From assembly GCA_011109175.1 (NCBI GenBank), contig RDEW01000031.1, positions 157,313 to 221,312 of the forward strand: a stretch of DNA of 64,000 nucleotides, written 5' to 3'. The stretch is from Dicyema japonicum. Its lineage: Eukaryota; Dicyemida; Rhombozoa; Dicyemidae. Positions 1-9,453 of this stretch are shown here, piece after piece. The notes beneath the pieces were generated by a model. That model made no database searches, had not been told where the DNA came from, and was given only the letters and a program-made list of their open reading frames with translations. How positions within the stretch are numbered: position 1 is the stretch's first letter; every line of letters begins with the position of its first letter. The translations under genes were made by a program, and so were the position numbers.

Positions 1-440
1 TCCACAAGTCCATTAGTGTTATTGTTGGTCCTGGATAGGATTTGATTGATATATCAACAAGCTGGTCAGATGAGAAGTGCCAAAACTCTGATCCATCCAA
101 GAGGTGAAAATGTCCGAAAGGAATTGTGATATTATTCGTCGGGAATCTCTATAGAGGGTTTCCTCTGAATCATATCTCGTCCAAGAGGGGACGCCGTCCA
201 ACTGGGCGCTTCTTTTATTCAACAAAGAACCATAGTGTTATTAAGAAGATTCACGATTTATAGCTTATAGAGACTTCTGAGCGGGTATCAGGGTGCCTTC
301 CCAAGAGATATGGTGTTCTGGTTCTGTACTTTCCGTTTAAGATAGGAGCTATCATACAATTTTTGTGTTCCTTATTTGAATAATTCCGTTGAGACTGTAC
401 AGGAACTGAATATAATAATAATACTTTTCACCAGAGCCAT
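1..440. other. AT-rich stretch without recognised gene
   Basis: A 68-codon open frame lies on the minus strand (19-225), but it resembles nothing I know and has no matching splice pattern. I see no RNA gene or repeat partner elsewhere in the window. Confidence 0.4.
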
Positions 441-442
441 AA

Positions 443-790
443 TTTATAGCTCCGCATAGGCATAGTGGTTAGGTGTCGGGCAAAGTGGCTTAGGTTACGA
501 GTTCGATTCTCGTTGCTGTTCACCTGGTGGAGGGTTCCACGCATCTACGATGCTAAAAGGGCTTGACGAGTGACGCCGTCATCAGTGGACATTCACTGGG
601 GAACTGGATAGTCTAAAAAGGACCCACAGACTAGAAAAAGAAAAAAAAGAATTGAAGATCATTCCTTGGTTCTACGATTAGTTAAAATTAACTGTACTTT
701 AGTTGAATAAATTGTGTGTCCTGCCTATGAGGAGGAACTGAATAATAGTATCGATGAATTCGGCTCTATATAAAGTAAGATAAATAAAAT
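443..790 (+). repeat. SINE family 1, full-length copy with tRNA-like head
   Basis: The head carries an internal Pol III promoter pattern: an A-box-like TAGTGGTTAGGTGT near 460 and a B-box-like GAGTTCGATTCTC near 502. The body (CACCTGGTGG, then GACGAGTGACGCCGTCATCAG) recurs near 7,690, 48,480 and 55,030 in this window. The tail has an AATAAA-like, A-rich end. This is the organisation of a tRNA-derived SINE mobilised by a partner LINE. Head-to-tail agreement between copies makes the repeat assignment firm; the exact ends are approximate. Confidence 0.75.
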
Positions 791-928
791 TTAATTTAAA
801 AATGTTATAATGAAATTTAATGCTAATTATTTTAATACAAACTTAACAGAGTTAGAGTAAACTAAGTTTAAAGCATATCATAATATTGCTTGCATGATAA
901 AAATTAGAAAAACTCGAGGAATTGTGTT

Positions 929-1935
929 AGCTTCAACACAGAGAAGAGAGTGGTGCTCTTAAGAAGAGAGGGCAGCCACCGAAAAAAACCAGAAGTAGTC
1001 AGGATAACCCTGATTAATGCCCGTTCTCTTTGGAAACGGGCCTCAGTGCTGGTTGCTCTAGCCAGCACGATCCAGATGGATGTTCTAATTATAAACGAAA
1101 CTAAATTATGGAAGATGCCCAAAGGCTGTTGAAGCTAACATTGCGAAGAAAAACAAAATTGACCAAAAAAGGAAAGAATCGAATGGAAAATTATTTCTAA
1201 AACGAGAAAATGCCCATAATGGAGAAAGTGAAGTTTCCAAAACTGGAACTAATAAGAAATTAAAGTCAGAGTTTAGAATGTATGGGCAGACTGGCTGGAA
1301 TACGACATATAATAAGAAACCTTCTAAAAAAGAAACAGTAGAAGCTTCAACACAGAGAAGAGAGTGGTGCTCTTAAGAAGAGAGGGCAGCCACCGAAAAA
1401 ACCAGAAGTAGTCAGGATAACCCTGATTAATGCCCGTTCTCTTTGGAAACGGGCCTCAGTGCTGGTTGCTCTAGCCAGCACGATCCAGATGGATGTTCTA
1501 ATTATAAACGAAACTAAATTATGGAAGATGCCCAAAGGCTGTTGAAGCTAACATTGCGAAGAAAAACAAAATTGACCAAAAAAGGAAAGAATCGAATGGA
1601 AAATTATTTCTAAAACGAGAAAATGCCCATAATGGAGAAAGTGAAGTTTCCAAAACTGGAACTAATAAGAAATTAAAGTCAGAGTTTAGAATGTATGGGC
1701 AGACTGGCTGGAATACGACATATAAAAAAACCTTCTAAAAAAGAAACAGTAGAAGCTTCAACACAGAGAAGAGAGTGGTGCTCTTAAGAAGAGAGGGCAG
1801 CCACCGAAAAAACCAGAAGTAGTCAGGATAACCCTGATTAATGCCCGTTCTCTTCGGAAACGGGCCTCAGTGCTGGTTGCTATAGCCAGCACGATCCAGA
1901 TGGAAGTTCTAATTATAAATGAAACTAAATTGAAG
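929..1935 (+). repeat. Tandem triplication of a ~410 bp LINE endonuclease fragment
   Basis: The same block starts at 929, 1343 and 1753 (periods 414 and 410 bp), the third copy being truncated near 1935. Each unit encodes a piece typical of the N-terminal AP-endonuclease of a non-LTR retrotransposon (INARSLWKRA, then DVLIINETKL) followed by an open frame of about 90 lysine-rich residues ending near GCTTCAACACAGAG of the next unit. Copies are almost identical apart from small indels (an AATAAG deletion near 1722) and point changes in copy 3. This suggests a recent local amplification, not independent insertions. Confidence 0.8.
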
Positions 1936-1939
1936 CACA

Positions 1940-3130
1940 TGGATTGGATTTAGCATCTGAAATTGATGACGAATACGAAAGAAAAACGAGAAGAATTGGT
2001 GATTTATTACATTGCTTGTGGAAACTCGCATTGTAATTGGGGCTTTTTACGGAGAAGAGACATACGGTGTCTCATGAGAGTGCCCCGATAGAGACGACCC
2101 CAAATCTTGGCTTTCCTCTTTAGTTAATGGCTCTTACCTTGTTTAGTTAGTTGGGGTTTTGCGAATAAATCATGTTATCTATCTATCTAAAATTTTAAGA
2201 CTATACTTCTAGGGATCATTTCTAGAGTTTGTCTTGAGAGAACGCTTTTCTAAAGTGTTCCCACACCAAACTGTGATGATGCTGTATACCTTTATAGCCT
2301 TTTCGTGACGCTTCGATCACTATATGGTCGAATGAAAGATCTGTCGTGGCTTTGGAGGTTTCTGAGCAGTTTGTAAAAGTATATAAAATGACTTGGTTCA
2401 AATTATTAAGCAAAAGAATATTTACTGGCAAAACTTGTCTTAGGTTTTTATTGAAACGAAGTGAAGGAAGGAAACTCAAATAAAGAGAATACTTTTAAAT
2501 AAAAAACTGTTAATTTGGCGACTGCACTTTGAAGTCTTTCGATCGATGATTATTCACTCTCTCCATCCTGCATCTAGAAAGACAACCGTGATCCACTTCC
2601 AGAAGTGAACAAGATCATAGTCAGAAACATTCTGGGAGCAATGTGTAAGCTCTCCAGTGACGACAAGATTCTTTTACTAATAAAAAAGATGTCCTCGAAC
2701 AGATCGTCCATAAAATACCCTTCCATAAAATAAAATTTGTATAGACATCTCACATTTTACTGCCACCACAGGTGAAGTACAGACGGAACTAGGAAATTGT
2801 GTGGCAGATGTCAAGTCTGCCACCTGCTCTCGTCGCACTCGGACTGAACCGTATCCATCCAAATGCGAAGTCATTAACATTATTATCACAGAATGACTTT
2901 AGTAAAGCAAGAGCTATGATCTGGACTTATCTTAAGTGTATGCCACTTAAATCGAAAACGCGCTCAATGTGACATGAAAATGTCAACTCTCCTGCAAGAG
3001 AAACTTCCATCTGTCCACCATACTTAACAATTCTTGATTCTACGGCGCTATTTTTCCTCAGGAATATCCATCTCACACTTTTTTTTTACTAACAGCTCCT
3101 GTTCCACGGACATGTAATTTCTAATCGACT
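1940..3130. other. Repeat-derived stretch, no recognisable gene
   Basis: Open frames of 60-85 codons on the minus strand (2222-2479, 2677-2889) look like fragments of degraded mobile elements because they lack splice structure. I could not tie them to a family. The segment 2030-2190 ends in an AATAAATCATG-rich tail followed by ATCTATCTATCT, as at a retroelement 3' end. Confidence 0.35.
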
Positions 3131-3205
3131 AGAGACAATGACTTGCCTAAGGAAGAAACACTTAATATTTCATTTGATAAAATTTGCTAGATTCAGTGTA
3201 AATTA

Positions 3206-3870
3206 TTGCTACTCTGTGAGATATTTGGGATCCGCTTACTGTTTGAACTCGTCCTCTCAACTTTTCTATTTTCAGTCAATGTTTCTACTGGTCTCAGGCG
3301 ACATATCCTACACCACCTTAACGGATTACAAGATAAAGCAGTAGCATGCACGTCTTCGAAGAGTCTAAGTGTGGAATTCCCGAAGAACGTTTATAGACAA
3401 CGAGACTGGGATAAACCATTATATTCAAAAACTATTGATGAGATAAAACCAGAATCGCCTGGCATATTTTCTGCATCGACGGACGAAAGTGGTGAATGGC
3501 TCATACCTTTCCCATGCACCTCATTTGGGACGTTATTGGATGACGACGCCATAAGAATAGAAATTTACATCCGTCTCAGAGTGGGTGTCTTCGCGGCCCA
3601 TTGTGTAAGGGTGATCGACGTTAAAGGTATTTACGCTCTTTCCCTAAGAGGAGTTCAAGGCAAATAGCAATCAACGGAGTTATTGCGTGTAGACTGGATG
3701 TAATCGGATTTCCTGTTTAGCTGAAACCTCTAGGACTGGCCCCAGCCAACAAAAGGCCTGACAGAACAACTCTTTCCACAATTCCTATTCTGGGACGCCA
3801 CTTGTAAGGATGGCCTCTCACCCTCCAACGTCGAAATGACAACAACTCACCTACAATCATTTTCCGGAAA
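3206..3870 (+). mobile_element. LINE family A, degraded 3' part of pol
   Basis: A frame reads RQRDWDKPLYSKTIDEIKP, then GEWLIPFPCTSFGTLLDDDA. Further on, in other frames, come LRVGV and ANKRPD. The same string of motifs occurs in order in the copies at 35.8, 49.2 and 63.1 kb. In families of this type the segment is the region after the reverse transcriptase, with a degraded zinc-knuckle-like stretch and the KRPDG motif. Frameshifts and stops near 3666 and 3715 show the copy is dead. Confidence 0.7.
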
Positions 3871-3879
3871 GGGCTAAGA

Positions 3880-4555
3880 CCACAAAGAAGAACTAATATG
3901 AATGTCTCAGAGGACTGTTTATTTTTGAACCAGCCGCCGTGGAAACATCAGGACTTATTGGAATCTGATAACTGACCGTGCTAAATTGCATCAGCTCACT
4001 TATCGCCAGGAGGAAGAAGGATGAGTGAGAAAGGAGCTGAGCATATTTTCTTAAAAATCGTCAGGGGAAATGCGTTTTCAAATTTACCACTAATTCGATA
4101 TTATAATCTAATCTTTCTTATCTAACCTTCCCATTACCACATTAAATGAAAAAATAACTTTTTTTGATCCTTCCTTACTTGCAGATTGATCCCATGTGCT
4201 CCCAAAAATCTCACATTCATTCTACTCTGGGGAAAAATTTCGGCCTCTCGTAACTTGGGGACCAATCCTTCCTTGGTCTTTACTCTGGATTTGAACAAAA
4301 AAATATCATTTTACCTCACCAATATCTTCTTACATGGCCAACTCTTTACTATTATCTTCTTGCATTGTAGGTTGCACAAAAAGAATCGCACGACGTGCGT
4401 CGAAGAGTACGCTTTCAAGGGTTTTCTTGAGCGCAGTTGCTTGTACAGTAAAACTCCTTCGATTTTGGGAATTCTAAAAAACTGGCTGTTAGAAAGAGTA
4501 ATAAAAAAAAATTTATTTTTTGGTAAACTAATTATCAAGTGTGTTGTTAACCCAA
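3880..4555. other. Intergenic, no recognised feature
   Basis: A 130-codon frame (4186-4578, plus) is hydrophobic, without a start context or homology I recognise, and has a competing frame opposite. I treat it as chance. No repeat partner was seen. Confidence 0.4.
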
Positions 4556-4559
4556 TTTC

Positions 4560-4865
4560 CTTTCTTCAACGCTTTTGAAATTTGATTTTGCGGAAAAGTT
4601 TTCACATCGTAATCTTCATCAGAAAATTTGGTCAGGGAGAAAATAGGAAGATCCTTTAACGACTGTGTCGTGACAGAAAAACACGTAGCCTCACAGGTGG
4701 GATCTGTTTGACGACCTTCGTTAAAAATTTCATTTTTCGGATTTGAACCCACGACTGTCAGATAGATGTTAAGTTCAGCCAGAAAGCCTAAAGTTGAGAC
4801 CAAGGGTAAAATCAAACTAACTAATTCCGGTATCCTGACGTGTAGCAGCAGAACCTTCACTCAAG
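4560..4865 (-). repeat. SINE-like family 2, minus copy
   Basis: Read on the minus strand it contains GTGGGTTCAAATCCGAAAAA, a B-box-like tRNA T-arm sequence, then a block ending in GATGAAGATTACGATGTGAA. The same order is found on the plus strand at 15,660-15,985 and 22,905-23,210. The B-box and the length near 300 bp suggest a tRNA-related SINE. Divergence between copies is high, so this family is older than SINE family 1. Confidence 0.6.
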
Positions 4866-4869
4866 AACA

Positions 4870-5080
4870 GTGATCCAGAGGACGTTGTCCGAAGAGCTGA
4901 GGTCAATTCCTGAACTCATCGCCAAGGAACTAAATTGTCTCCTGGTGGAATGAATAGCTGGATTTTTTGCCTGCGAGGCATCGGACGTCTCCTAAGTAAG
5001 GTGGATTCATTGACGCCATTAAAGGGAGGGAAGAGAAATTTTCAACCAATTAGCCACATAGCACACAGCGCCACGAGGAT
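4870..5080 (+). repeat. SINE-like family 3
   Basis: The segment from CTGGTGGAATGAATAGC to TTTTCAACCAATTAGCCACA aligns by eye with 13,170-13,345. Its last part also matches 36,265-36,300. No protein frame is conserved between the copies. Confidence 0.5.
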
Positions 5081-5384
5081 GTTTAGATTAAGCCGCCTGG
5101 TGGAATTTCCAATTTATAATTAAAAAATGTTAAATCAAAATTTGAACATTTTTTACAAAATCTACTAAAAATGTTCAGTCAGGGTTATTCGAGAAAATAA
5201 ATATTGACATTAGTTTAGACCTGCGCTTCCTGATTCGTTTTGAATTTGCATCCCCGATTTTAGACCTAGCAGAATTCTAATTTTATTCATAAAAATTAGT
5301 TACGTTCCTTGAGACTTTTCCTGCCTTTTAGTTTTAATTAATCCTTCAAAACGTGCATAATAATAATGTATGAACAGTCTATGA

Positions 5385-5770
5385 TTCAAAGCCCTTCTTT
5401 AAATGAAATTGACGATTTTGACACACTAGTATGAAGGATACAATAAGTAACTGTTACATCTGGAACATGTTTTCTCAAAAAGGATGCAAACTCAGACCTG
5501 TTTCTCAGCATAACTGGAGCACCGTCCGTGGAAATTGACCCGATAATTTTTAATGGAATATCATGTTCATCAAAAAAAGTTTCAATTACATGGAAAATAT
5601 TTTTTGCAGAAGCTTCCGTTTCGAGAGGTTTGCAAAAAAAAAACTTTTCCGCAATTAAATTTTCTTGTACATACAAACAAAGCCAATTAGTTGACTGCAA
5701 TTATCAATATCGGTAGATTCATCCAACTGGATTGAAATCCTGATAAAATAATATCTTCATGTCCGAAACA
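5385..5770 (-). pseudogene. hAT-type transposase relic (ZBED/SCAND3-like)
   Basis: On the minus strand one frame reads LDESTDIDNCSQLIGFVCMY. After a frameshift near 5670 it continues FFCKPLETEASAKNIF, ISTDGAPVML and RKHVPDVTVTYCILH. This order (DESTDI, K-L-T, a TDGAPxM motif, then CxxH) is the central catalytic region of domesticated or mobile hAT transposases of the ZBED5/GTF2IRD2/SCAND3 group. The His-Arg of the usual HCxxHR motif is altered (ILHTS). The frameshift and the following stop show it is not active. Weak extension of the same protein may reach about 6050. Confidence 0.75.
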
Positions 5771-6059
5771 ACTTGTTTAAGAACATCACATGATATTATA
5801 TTAATTGGATCCAGGATACAATTATTTGACAAAAGAATTTGCTGCAGTTTACGAGAGGCGTCTGGACCCAGAACTGTTTTTCACCATTTCCAATGCACAC
5901 GGCTTAATAAGAATCTCTGCAATAGTAATGTGGATTCTTTCATTTCGCAACTTCATATGCTACTTCGAATAACGCCAAAAATAACGGATTGTCAATTCAG
6001 GTAAATACAAGCTTCGGAATTGTTCCTTGGATATCGTATCGTGACTTTTAGCCTTCAAA

Positions 6060-6690
6060 CATTCAAAATTATTTCCTGAACGATGACAAAAAATAGCAAA
6101 GATGATAAAAAAAGCAACAAAAATATAAAAATTATTTCATCAAAAATACATCAATCGAAACAAATTTAATTTTATTACTAATCAATGATAATGAGTCATA
6201 TAAACATCAAAGTCGAAAAAGTATTAAATTTATACAAAATAACGCTCTTAAAAATACCAATTTTTAATATTTAAATGAAATAATCAGACTGTATTTGTAG
6301 CGAAATATGATGTTGATGATTATTATTAGAATATGAAGGCACCTGATAGCTATTATACGTACAGCATCTTGAAAATGATCCCCTGAGTTCTTTCCATTTT
6401 GGGTCGGATTAGACTTGAACTTCGATCTCGTGCATCCGAAAAAAGAAATTTGGGTTTCTGATATTTTCTGAGTAGTCTTTCGCCCAAGTGACGTGAAGAA
6501 AGAAGACAAAGGGAAATCTTATAATAAATATTTAAAATTTATTTAATTTTATTTAATTTTATTAATTTAATAATTTTATTTTAGTTAAAATAACATTTTT
6601 TTAATTTGAATTTAACTTATTCAATTCTGTTTGCTGTTAACAGTAATGTCTGCATAATTGAAACGCTTTTGGCTGTTATAAAATTTATAA
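6060..6690. other. AT-rich intergenic stretch
   Basis: Mostly simple A/T sequence. Around 6390-6440 a minus-strand tRNA-arm-like string (TTCAAGTCTAATCCG) hints at one more decayed SINE head. I see no gene. Confidence 0.35.
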
Positions 6691-6694
6691 CGAA

Positions 6695-7480
6695 ATGGAA
6701 CAACCATTGAAAGTTATATTAAGGAAGGTAGTTAATATGTTTTACCAAATTGTAGGAGAAACAGCAAGAAACAAAGTTCAACCGTACGCATATAACATTT
6801 ACGACTCAACAGTCTCCGTTCCCTGCTCATTAATTTATGATAATTGGTTGAATAGGATTGAATATAATTTAGTACGACTTTCTTATCGTTGAAGGAAAAT
6901 GTCCCAATTCCTGTAGTACTGAACAGTTACTGTGTGGTCTTTTATGCCACCAATATTTGCAAGAGAAATATTTTGTTTTTAATCAATTCTTTAACGAAAT
7001 TGGAAAATTGTGGGATTGTCGATTTTGCTAAAACAAAATCATAGTTACTATTTTTGTTTATTTTTAGTCTCCAATTTTCCACCGTTGTCAACCATGTTGA
7101 ATGGGTTATTAGTTCCGAAAATTCTGACTATGAGGAAGGATCTAGTATGAATAATTTTCGGTATTTGATCTATTCATTATAAAATATTTTATTCTAAAAT
7201 TATGCTAAATATTTGTTTTTCTTAAATATTGATTATTTTAGTGAAATTGCAACTCAAACTGAAAGCCATTATCTGGAGTATCAGAAACTAAAAATGAAAT
7301 TAAAAGGATGAGATGTGATAAAGGAACTCAAGTGATCAGTTTATTAATTTTTAGATTGACGTAAGTTTGTTATCAGGTCGCAAAATCTCTGGTAATGCCC
7401 GACTGGTTGTTCCTCGAGTTAATTTGGAGGAAATAAAAAAATCTGGAATTAAAATAGTCAAATATATCTGTAAAAAATGA
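6695..7480 (+). CDS. Unrecognised spliced protein gene
   Basis: I do not recognise this protein. The case for a real gene is that frame is kept across typical mini-introns: one of 26 nt (donor GTTGAA, acceptor ATTTAG) at about 6849-6874, and one of 24 nt (GTTACT...TTTTAG) near 7043-7066. Others lie near 7161-7242 and 7333-7356. The product begins MEQPLKVILRKVVNMFYQIV, contains LENCGIVDFAKTKSYLQF and FREIATQTE, and ends IKKSGIKIVKYICKK. An apparent one-base deficit in an A run near 7306 interrupts the frame between MKLK and MRCDKGTQ. This may be a sequence error or a small intron I placed wrongly. No signal peptide or membrane segment is obvious. Confidence 0.5.
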
Positions 7481-7611
7481 ACTCTAATTATATCTTTGTA
7501 AAATAAAATCTTATATTTTTAATTTAATAAGTGAAGTTTTAAATTCTGGTTATTTTATTTTTTTGCGTTTAATCATTCGTACTGAAGAACATGATAAATC
7601 CATCCTTACTG

Positions 7612-7935
7612 ACTTGGCCGGTGGCGCAGTGTAACGAGTGCTGGATAAGAGACCTGATGACCCATAGCTCGAATCTTGCTGCTGTACATTCTGATTGAAA
7701 GTTCCACGCATATACAATGCTTTGGCTTGACGAGTGACGTCGTCATCAGTGAACATTTCACTTCGGAACCGGATCGTCTACAAAAGGACTCACCCAACAG
7801 AAAGAAAAAAGAAGTGAAAAGCATTCCTTGATTCTCCCTCATCGATTAGCTATGATAACTGTTTAATTAAAATAAAGTGTGTGGGAGGAACTATAACTAA
7901 TATGGCTCTTCTTAAAGTGGGATATTATTATTAAT
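7612..7935 (+). repeat. SINE family 1 copy
   Basis: Matches the body and tail of the copy at 443-790 (TTCCACGCAT, TTGACGAGTGACG, the CAACAGAAAGAAAAAAG run, AATAAAGTGTGTG). The tRNA-like head is diverged but a CTCGAATCTTGCTG B-box remnant remains. It ends in CTATAACTAATATGGC, a tail also seen near 8535 and 55,210. Confidence 0.7.
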
Positions 7936-8204
7936 AATGCCAAATGAAGCAATAAAGAAATGGTCCTACTAATATGAACTATGTTGAAATTACAATGATT
8001 TTGTTTAAGGTACAATTTATTAGATCTCATAGTAGAAGAGGATTTTCTGAATATCTAATTTGGGGAAAAAGATATTATTTAAAAAAAAATTTTTTTTAAC
8101 AATTAAACAAATGTCAGTTGAGGAAGCCTGCTGCGTGGATTGCGAACGAGTTCCCTCGGAGTATGGCTATTCCTATCTTTTGTTTTAGCCATAACCCTTC
8201 TCGT

Positions 8205-8400
8205 TAAAAAAAATTGAAATACAAACTGCTGAATTGACAAAAAAGGTAGAATTTAATATATACCCTGAAATATCTGATAATTCTTTAAATCTAGTAGGCG
8301 AGGTTGAAGATACAGACGATATTAATGTGGTAAAATTGACTAATAATGTTATTTGGCTCTTCAAGTATAAAAATACTTTAAACAGCCTGAATTGTTTGAT
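8205..8400 (+). other. Possible isolated exon or decayed coding fragment
   Basis: A frame of about 60 codons rich in acidic residues (EVEDTDDINVVKLTNN) stands out in an otherwise A/T-simple region, but I see neither flanking exons nor a known family. It could be an exon of an unrecognised gene or a mobile-element remnant. Confidence 0.2.
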
Positions 8401-8499
8401 TTAAATGGAATGAATGGGTTATATCAAATTTCAAAAGCGATAAAAAAATTGGGTTAACAACTCAATTGATAATTGGTTTATCAAAAATAAATTTTCCTT

Positions 8500-9450
8500 T
8501 ATTAATCCTTCTAACCGCATAAAAGTGTCCTGACTGAGTGGAACTATAGCTAATATGGTGTTTTCTCGGGAACCAGCTCATTTTCTGTGGTAAATACTTT
8601 AAAAAACTGAAAATTACTTTGAAGATTAAAATAAGTAGCTATATATGATAATTGGTTATTTTAGTAATAACGTGATTCATTCAATTTTATCAAATATAGT
8701 AACAATTTAGGTAATTTTAATCAAAAATCAATTAACCAACAGATTTGATTCATTCCGAATATTAGTAACACATATGATAAATAAAAAATCAATTTTATAT
8801 GTTACTTCAGTTATATTTTTGTATTTGGCCTAGATATTTATCGACGTAAAAATACAATATTATCAACATAATAACATACACAATAACACATCATCCTATC
8901 TATGCTGCCTCTGACAGATGATAATTCAACTTCTTTCAATTTCGGGTTAAATGGAATTCAAATCCCGATCTTTCGTGCATCGATATTTCCTTTATATAGA
9001 ACGATGAAATTGATGAATTAAGGGAGGAAAATGTGGAGGATCCAGTATCGGACGAAGGCTTGCTTCAAAGATATGTGAGCCTTTGAAGGACTCTGATTGA
9101 TGCAGAGGCTCGAAATAGCAGTAATCAGTGGGAACGCCTTCGAAATCCTGCCGTTTTAGCTAAAAAATTTTGCTTGTTTTCTTTTTTCCAAAATTAAAAT
9201 TTTTAAAGTGCTATATTTATAAATGCCATATTTTGTGGTTTATAAATGCTATAATGATATTTTTAAATGACTGTTTTTAATTTTAACTGCTATAAAAAAT
9301 TGCCACACTGCATGGATCAAATTATAAAAATTATAATTTTTAAATAATCGGTTAGAGATTATTTATAGTGACTTGGTTGGTTATCTTTGTTGATTAATGT
9401 GTTACTTATAGTTCAATTACTTTTTTTTGATATATGCAAATACGATCGAA
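8500..9450. other. AT-rich intergenic with repeat traces
   Basis: A SINE family 1 tail fragment lies at about 8525-8570. The segment 9015-9165 has a non-simple sequence (LREENVEDPVSDEG in one frame) that may be a retroelement scrap. The rest shows nothing I can name. Confidence 0.35.
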
Positions 9451-9453
9451 AAA

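Noticed and set aside
443-520. A functional tRNA gene at the head of the SINE
   Set aside because: A and B boxes are present, but acceptor and anticodon stems do not pair and the sequence runs into a repeated body.
904-1940. Three overlapping minus-strand frames of 60-72 codons (904-1122, 1347-1535, 1758-1940)
   Set aside because: They are the reverse complement of the plus-strand endonuclease fragment in the tandem repeat; repetition of the frame simply follows repetition of the DNA.
4186-4578. 130-codon frame on the plus strand
   Set aside because: No recognisable motif, no splice pattern, and a competing 75-codon frame opposite; not supported as a gene.
6264-6509. 81-codon minus-strand frame
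   Set aside because: Its end is a run of isoleucine codons from A/T-rich DNA, with a SINE-like tRNA-arm remnant inside; no gene evidence.
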